Source of the DNA: Candidatus Nealsoniibacteriota bacterium | GTDB lineage: Bacteria > Patescibacteriota > Minisyncoccia > Minisyncoccales > MHMH01 | Assembly (NCBI GenBank): GCA_016186525.1 | Contig: JACPLM010000052.1 | Span: 1 to 8,897, forward strand | Direction of reading: 5' to 3' | Length of the DNA: 8,897 nucleotides | Part shown: positions 6,036 to 8,897 of the stretch, one piece after another | How the letters are laid out: each line of letters starts with the position of its first letter | Numbering within the stretch: the stretch's first letter is position 1 | Made by a program: the position numbers and the translations under genes | The notes under the pieces: generated by a model | Told to the model about the DNA's origin: nothing | The model's input: only the letters and a program-made list of their open reading frames with translations | Database searches by the model: none

Positions 6036-6805
6036 TTTTCTCCTCCGCGCAAAATCAAATCGTCTTCCCCCCATTCGCCGTATTCAATCTGGCACGGCTT
6101 GGTTTCTTTCCCGCGGAGAACATATTTCTCTTTTTGCCATTCCAACATTCTGCTTGGCGACTTCAGAGAATTCCTCCTGCCGTACTGAACAGGGCAGGGG
6201 CTGACAATTTCAACAAAAGCAAATCCCTTATCTCCAAACTCCAAAGCATTTCTTATGCCTTTTATAGCCCGCCTTGGATAAACCAACGGCCAGCGGCTGG
6301 CAAACTTTCCTCCGGCTCCCAAAACAAGCTTGATTAAATCAAATGGCGCGTCTTTATTGCCGTCAGGAGTCGTAGAGCTCACAGAACCTAAAGGCGTGGT
6401 AGCCCCTGCTTGTCCGCCGGTCATGCCGTAAATAAAATTATTGAGGCAAAAACAGGTTATAGGAACGTTTCTTCTGGCTGAATGAATCAAATGATTTCCG
6501 CCAATAGTTGAGAGGTCTCCATCGCCTGAAATAACAACCACTTTAAGATGCGGCTTTGCTATCTTTATTGCAGTAGCTACCGCAAGAGCCCGGCCGTGGG
6601 TAGTATGAATTGTCTCAGCTGCAAAATAAGGATTGGGAATCCAAGCGGCGCAGCCAATGCCTGAAACAAAAACCATTTTATGGAAATCGATTTTTGATTC
6701 TTCCACCGCTTCCAAAAAACAATTAATAAAAATCCCATCTCCGCACCCGGGGCAAAACGACAATTCTTGTATTTTCAGATATTTTTCCCGCAAATCTTTA
6801 ATCAT
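6020..6805 (-). CDS. korB: 2-oxoacid:ferredoxin oxidoreductase, beta subunit (TPP and [4Fe-4S] binding)
   Basis: The beta subunit binds thiamine diphosphate and the catalytic [4Fe-4S] cluster. In the 261-residue product the four expected cluster cysteines are present: Cys18 and Cys21 (FCPGCGDG), Cys52 (SGIGCAAW) and Cys204 (SPCPVQYGR). The TPP/Mg motif runs from GDGDLSTIGGNHLIH (94-108) to CLNN (120-123). HTTHGRALAVATAIKIA and YGMTGGQAGATTPLG are also typical of the KorB type. The open frame can start at GTG 6814, but the SD (AAGGAG, 6816-6821) is only 1 nt from that codon and 10 nt from ATG 6805, which I prefer. That ATG is 2 nt after the korA stop. The cluster looks intact, so the enzyme is probably functional. 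2-Oxoglutarate is the likeliest substrate given the neighbouring glutamate dehydrogenase, but pyruvate or branched-chain 2-oxoacids cannot be excluded. Confidence 0.95.
   Translation of the reverse strand: MIKDLREKYLKIQELSFCPGCGDGIFINCFLEAVEESKIDFHKMVFVSGIGCAAWIPNPYFAAETIHTTHGRALAVATAIKIAKPHLKVVVISGDGDLSTIGGNHLIHSARRNVPITCFCLNNFIYGMTGGQAGATTPLGSVSSTTPDGNKDAPFDLIKLVLGAGGKFASRWPLVYPRRAIKGIRNALEFGDKGFAFVEIVSPCPVQYGRRNSLKSPSRMLEWQKEKYVLRGKETKPCQIEYGEWGEDDLILRGGEKCEKN
6041..6046 (-). promoter_or_regulatory. SD site that sets the korC start
   Basis: GGAGGA on the minus strand lies 5 nt before ATG 6035-6033, inside the last korB codons. It supports the shorter korC protein over the longer open frame. 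Confidence 0.75.
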
Positions 6806-6807
6806 TT

Positions 6808-7962
6808 TTACCACTCTCCTTCGGTTAAAAATTTTATAATCCTTCTGGGATCGATAATCTCTCCGTTGGGTTGCGGCAAAGAAATCACCTCATTTGAGAT
6901 TTTTTCTCTTACTACGTAATTCAATTGCCCTTGATTCATTTCCGGAACCACGAACTTCCGCCCCCTTTGCCTGCTTAACTCCCTGATTCTGTCTGAAGCA
7001 AAGGGCCAAAGAATGCGAGGCCTGAACAGCCCAATTTTCAAACCCATGGCTCTGGCTTCTGTAACCGCCCATTTTGCCGATCTGGCTGCGCTGCCGTAAG
7101 CGACAATAATAGTTTTGGCATCGTCAAGAAACAGCTCTTCTGCGTCAAATAATTTTTTTTGAATAATTTTGTTCTGAAGATAATCCATCATAGCTTCCTG
7201 GATTTCCGGCCCATCAGTGTTCCTAATCCCCCATTGATTATGAGTGGATCCCGTGATCACCAATCTTTCTCCGTCATCAAAATTAGGCATGCTGGGAATG
7301 GAAAAATCTTTTGTCGGTCCAAATGGCGGCTCTTTTGGCTTATATATCCTTTCAAATACTTCTAATACTTCTTCGGTAACATTAAGAGATTCGTACAGGT
7401 GTCCCAGATACCCGTCCATTAAAACAATGACCGGCACCCTGAACTGTTCAGAGAGATTAAAAGCTTTTATGGTTAATTCGTAACACTCCTGAACCGATGA
7501 AGGGCAAACGGCAATTAATTGGGTTCCGCCGTGAGCTCCCCATCTTGCTTCCCTGATATCTCCGGTAGCAGGCTTAGTAGGTTGCCCGGTGCTGGGGCCA
7601 GCCCTTTGAACGTTAACAATCACCGCCGGGGTCTCAGTCATTAGAAGGTAACTGATGCCTTCCTGCATTAAAGAGAAACCGGGACCAGATGTAGCAGTCA
7701 TAGATTTCATGCCTGCCCAGGAAGCTCCGGCCAAAGCCATGATTGAAGCTAATTCATCTTCCATTTGGATAAATTTGCCGCCGATCTTTGGTAATTCCCT
7801 TGCCATGGTTTCAGCTATTTCGGTGCTGGGAGTAATGGGATAGCCAGCGTAGAAGCTGCAGCCACAGCTTATAGCTCCCAAAGCGCAAGCCTCGTTGCCG
7901 GACATAAAATACTTGCCAGGGCTAAGTAAATTTTTAATTTGGGCCCTGCCGCCTCTTATCAT
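6808..7962 (-). CDS. korA: 2-oxoacid:ferredoxin oxidoreductase, alpha subunit
   Basis: The alpha subunit, with beta, forms the TPP active site for CoA-dependent oxidative decarboxylation of a 2-oxoacid, or the reverse carboxylation with reduced ferredoxin. The 384-residue length is right for a KorA without fused gamma domain. Visible motifs are GNEACALGAISCGCSFYAG (22-40), YPITPSTEIAE (41-51), QMEDELASIMALAGASWAG (66-84), TSGPGFSLMQEG (91-102), AGPSTGQPTKPATGDIREAR (121-140), and a C-terminal VVPEMNQGQL like the conserved EMNxGQ. The GPSTG-PTK signature is typical of the KorA/VorB group rather than classical PorA. ATG 7962 has a strong SD (GGGAGGTGA, 7966-7974). The first gene of a korABC operon, with its own promoter, just after a glutamate dehydrogenase gene. 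No KorD-type ferredoxin subunit gene is present beside it. Confidence 0.95.
   Translation of the reverse strand: MIRGGRAQIKNLLSPGKYFMSGNEACALGAISCGCSFYAGYPITPSTEIAETMARELPKIGGKFIQMEDELASIMALAGASWAGMKSMTATSGPGFSLMQEGISYLLMTETPAVIVNVQRAGPSTGQPTKPATGDIREARWGAHGGTQLIAVCPSSVQECYELTIKAFNLSEQFRVPVIVLMDGYLGHLYESLNVTEEVLEVFERIYKPKEPPFGPTKDFSIPSMPNFDDGERLVITGSTHNQWGIRNTDGPEIQEAMMDYLQNKIIQKKLFDAEELFLDDAKTIIVAYGSAARSAKWAVTEARAMGLKIGLFRPRILWPFASDRIRELSRQRGRKFVVPEMNQGQLNYVVREKISNEVISLPQPNGEIIDPRRIIKFLTEGEW
6816..6821 (-). promoter_or_regulatory. SD site that sets the korB start
   Basis: AAGGAG on the minus strand lies within the last korA codons, 10 nt before ATG 6805. It is too close to GTG 6814 to serve it, so it favours the ATG start. 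Confidence 0.7.
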
Positions 7963-7994
7963 TTTTCACCTCCCTATTGTGAAAGAACGTCTAA

Positions 7995-8025
7995 ATTATC
8001 CTACCCCTCACAAAACAAAAGTCAA
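7995..8025 (-). promoter_or_regulatory. korABC promoter
   Basis: TTGACT (8025-8020) is a good -35 box on the minus strand. Two -10 choices follow: TAGGAT (8003-7998) after 16 nt, or GATAAT (8000-7995) after 19 nt. Either gives a short leader of about 25-30 nt carrying the korA SD. The -35 box overlaps the outer arm of the preceding terminator by 2 bp. Confidence 0.6.
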
Positions 8026-8066
8026 CACAAGAAAAAACTGGCCAAATTTTGGCCAGTTCTTGTGTT
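8024..8066 (-). terminator. Terminator after glutamate dehydrogenase, with an extended bulged stem
   Basis: The core hairpin pairs ACTGGCCAA with TTGGCCAGT (8037-8057), GC-rich and followed by six T on the minus strand: a strong intrinsic terminator. Beyond the U-tract the arms pair again for 9 bp (AACACAAGA with TCTTGTGTT), leaving a 4-nt bulge made of U-tract bases. In total 18 bp pair. The left arm begins within the TAA stop of the dehydrogenase gene and the right arm reaches the -35 box of korA. Confidence 0.88.
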
Positions 8067-8897
8067 AGCAACAATAAACTGAATGCAATTTATGCTGCCC
8101 CCTCAACCTGATGGTTTCAGCCAGTCTGCGAATGGCAACAATATAAGCTCCTTTCCTGTTATCCACTCCGTATTCTCTCGCCGTTTTTAAAACTTCGCAA
8201 GTCGAGTTATGCATAGTATACTCCAGCTTTCTATCTATCTCATCCGGCGTCCATTTGTCGCCGCCGTTATTCTGAACCCACTCGTAATAAGAAACTGTGA
8301 CCCCTCCGGCATTGGCCAAAATATCCGGCAATATGAAGACTCCCTTTTTCGCTAATATGCTATCGGCTTGGAGAGTCACGGGGCCGTTAGCTAATTCAAG
8401 AATTATTTTTGCTTTGACATTCTCAGCGTTTCTGTCGGTAATAACGCTTTCTTTAGCAGCTGGCACCAAAACATCGCAATCAAGCAAAAGCAAATCATCT
8501 GTGGTAATATTTTGGGCTCCGGGGAAATTAACTACGGATCCCGTGGCATCCTTAAACTGTTTTACTGCAGCTATATTCAATCCTTGAGCATTATATATGC
8601 CGCCTCGCGAATCGCTTACCGCCACAATAATGACGCTATCTCGCTGAATCAAATGGGCAAAATTATAGCCGGCATTGCCAAATCCTTGGACAACCACTTT
8701 TAAACCGCTAAGGTTATTTATGGAAAGGCCGAATTGATTAGCATCGCGAACGGTTTGTCTTAAAACAAATTGTCCTCCGCGAGCGGTAGCTGTTTCTCGG
8801 CCGGGGCATCCGTGCAATTCCAATGGTTTGCCAGTTACAATGCCCCACCCTCTTGGCTCTAAATGTCCGCCATGAATCTGCTGCCAAGCGTCAAGCA
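8065..8897 (-). CDS. gdhA: Glu/Leu/Phe/Val-type dehydrogenase, probably glutamate dehydrogenase; 5' end outside the window
   Basis: The in-frame coding sequence enters the window at 8895 and gives 276 residues of the C-terminal part; the first portion with the catalytic lysines is missing. It oxidatively deaminates glutamate to 2-oxoglutarate and NH4+ with NAD(P)+, or the reverse. In window numbering, VTGKPLELHGCPGRETATARG (20-40) leads into the Rossmann domain with VVVQGFGNAGYN (67-78), VAVSDSRGGIYN (an Asp after the second strand favours NAD+), CDVLVPAAKESVIT, ELANGPVT, and FILPDILANAGGVTVSYYEW, all family signatures. The end DNRKGAYIVAIRRLAETIRLRG is standard, followed by a short tail ending in two cysteines. 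A TTG at 8823 opens a seemingly complete frame, but conserved sequence continues upstream, so it is not the start. It lies directly upstream of korABC. A leucine or phenylalanine dehydrogenase is less likely but not excluded. Confidence 0.92.
   Translation of the reverse strand, partial: LDAWQQIHGGHLEPRGWGIVTGKPLELHGCPGRETATARGGQFVLRQTVRDANQFGLSINNLSGLKVVVQGFGNAGYNFAHLIQRDSVIIVAVSDSRGGIYNAQGLNIAAVKQFKDATGSVVNFPGAQNITTDDLLLLDCDVLVPAAKESVITDRNAENVKAKIILELANGPVTLQADSILAKKGVFILPDILANAGGVTVSYYEWVQNNGGDKWTPDEIDRKLEYTMHNSTCEVLKTAREYGVDNRKGAYIVAIRRLAETIRLRGQHKLHSVYCC

Noticed and set aside
6036..6074. Upstream start (6074) for korC
   Set aside because: The extra 13 residues are arginine-rich and unlike gamma subunits, while ATG 6035 has a well-placed GGAGGA and the standard N-terminus.
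6806..6814. GTG 6814 as the korB start
   Set aside because: The SD is 1 nt from GTG, too close. ATG 6805 is properly spaced and starts just after the korA stop.
6890..7483. Open frames on both strands inside korA (6890-7072, 7159-7365, 7244-7483)
   Set aside because: They are shadows of korA, which has unbroken alpha-subunit motifs, and have no SD or domain of their own.
8821..8823. TTG 8823 as the start of a complete 252-residue dehydrogenase
   Set aside because: Conserved family sequence (IHGGHLEPRG...IVTGKP) continues upstream in frame to the window edge, so the gene is truncated by the window.
1..8897. CRISPR array, tRNA or rRNA gene, insertion sequence, riboswitch or defence system
   Set aside because: No repeat-spacer pattern, cloverleaf, transposase, terminal inverted repeat or long structured leader was seen. 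All intergenic gaps are under about 105 bp and are taken up by terminators, promoters and SD sites.

Overview
Every gene in this 8.9-kb window is read from the minus strand, so transcription runs from high to low coordinates. The packing is tight, Shine-Dalgarno (SD) motifs of the AGGAGG type precede most genes, and TGA is used as a stop, which argues against a TGA-recoded lineage. The gene mix is an Rnl-independent RNA ligase (RtcB), archease, a ferredoxin-linked 2-oxoacid oxidoreductase, a hexameric-type glutamate dehydrogenase, GlgC, a divergent NIF3-like protein and a DUF475 membrane protein. This fits an anaerobic, probably uncultivated bacterium with a compact genome. A Patescibacteria/CPR-like lineage is my guess, but nothing here proves the taxonomy.

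The layout in transcription order is as follows. (1) 8897-8065: 3' part of glutamate dehydrogenase, ending in a strong terminator. (2) 7962-5511: the korA-korB-korC operon, encoding the alpha, beta and gamma subunits of a 2-oxoacid:ferredoxin oxidoreductase. It has its own promoter, close spacing or overlaps, and a terminator that starts at the korC stop. (3) 5479-4564: archease followed by a small CxxC...CxxC protein of unknown function, closed by a terminator built into its last codons. (4) 4483-3281: glgC alone, with a textbook promoter, a strong SD and a terminator. (5) 3203-1: rtcB, a NIF3-family gene and a DUF475 membrane-protein gene that runs off the window, joined by a 6-nt gap and an ATGA overlap.

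Functionally, glutamate dehydrogenase followed by Kor suggests a route from glutamate to 2-oxoglutarate to an acyl-CoA, yielding NAD(P)H, reduced ferredoxin and CO2. The reverse direction is equally possible, and the exact 2-oxoacid is not proven. RtcB and archease form the known RNA-ligase/activator pair, here about 2.3 kb apart in separate transcription units. GlgC would supply ADP-glucose for glycogen, but no glycogen synthase is in view.

I see no mobile element, CRISPR array, tRNA or rRNA, and no gene-free stretch over 100 bp. I found no clearly new multi-gene system. The best leads are the compact terminator/promoter junctions, two of which share bases and one of which predicts a leaderless archease mRNA, and the uncharacterised zinc-ribbon-like gene beside archease.
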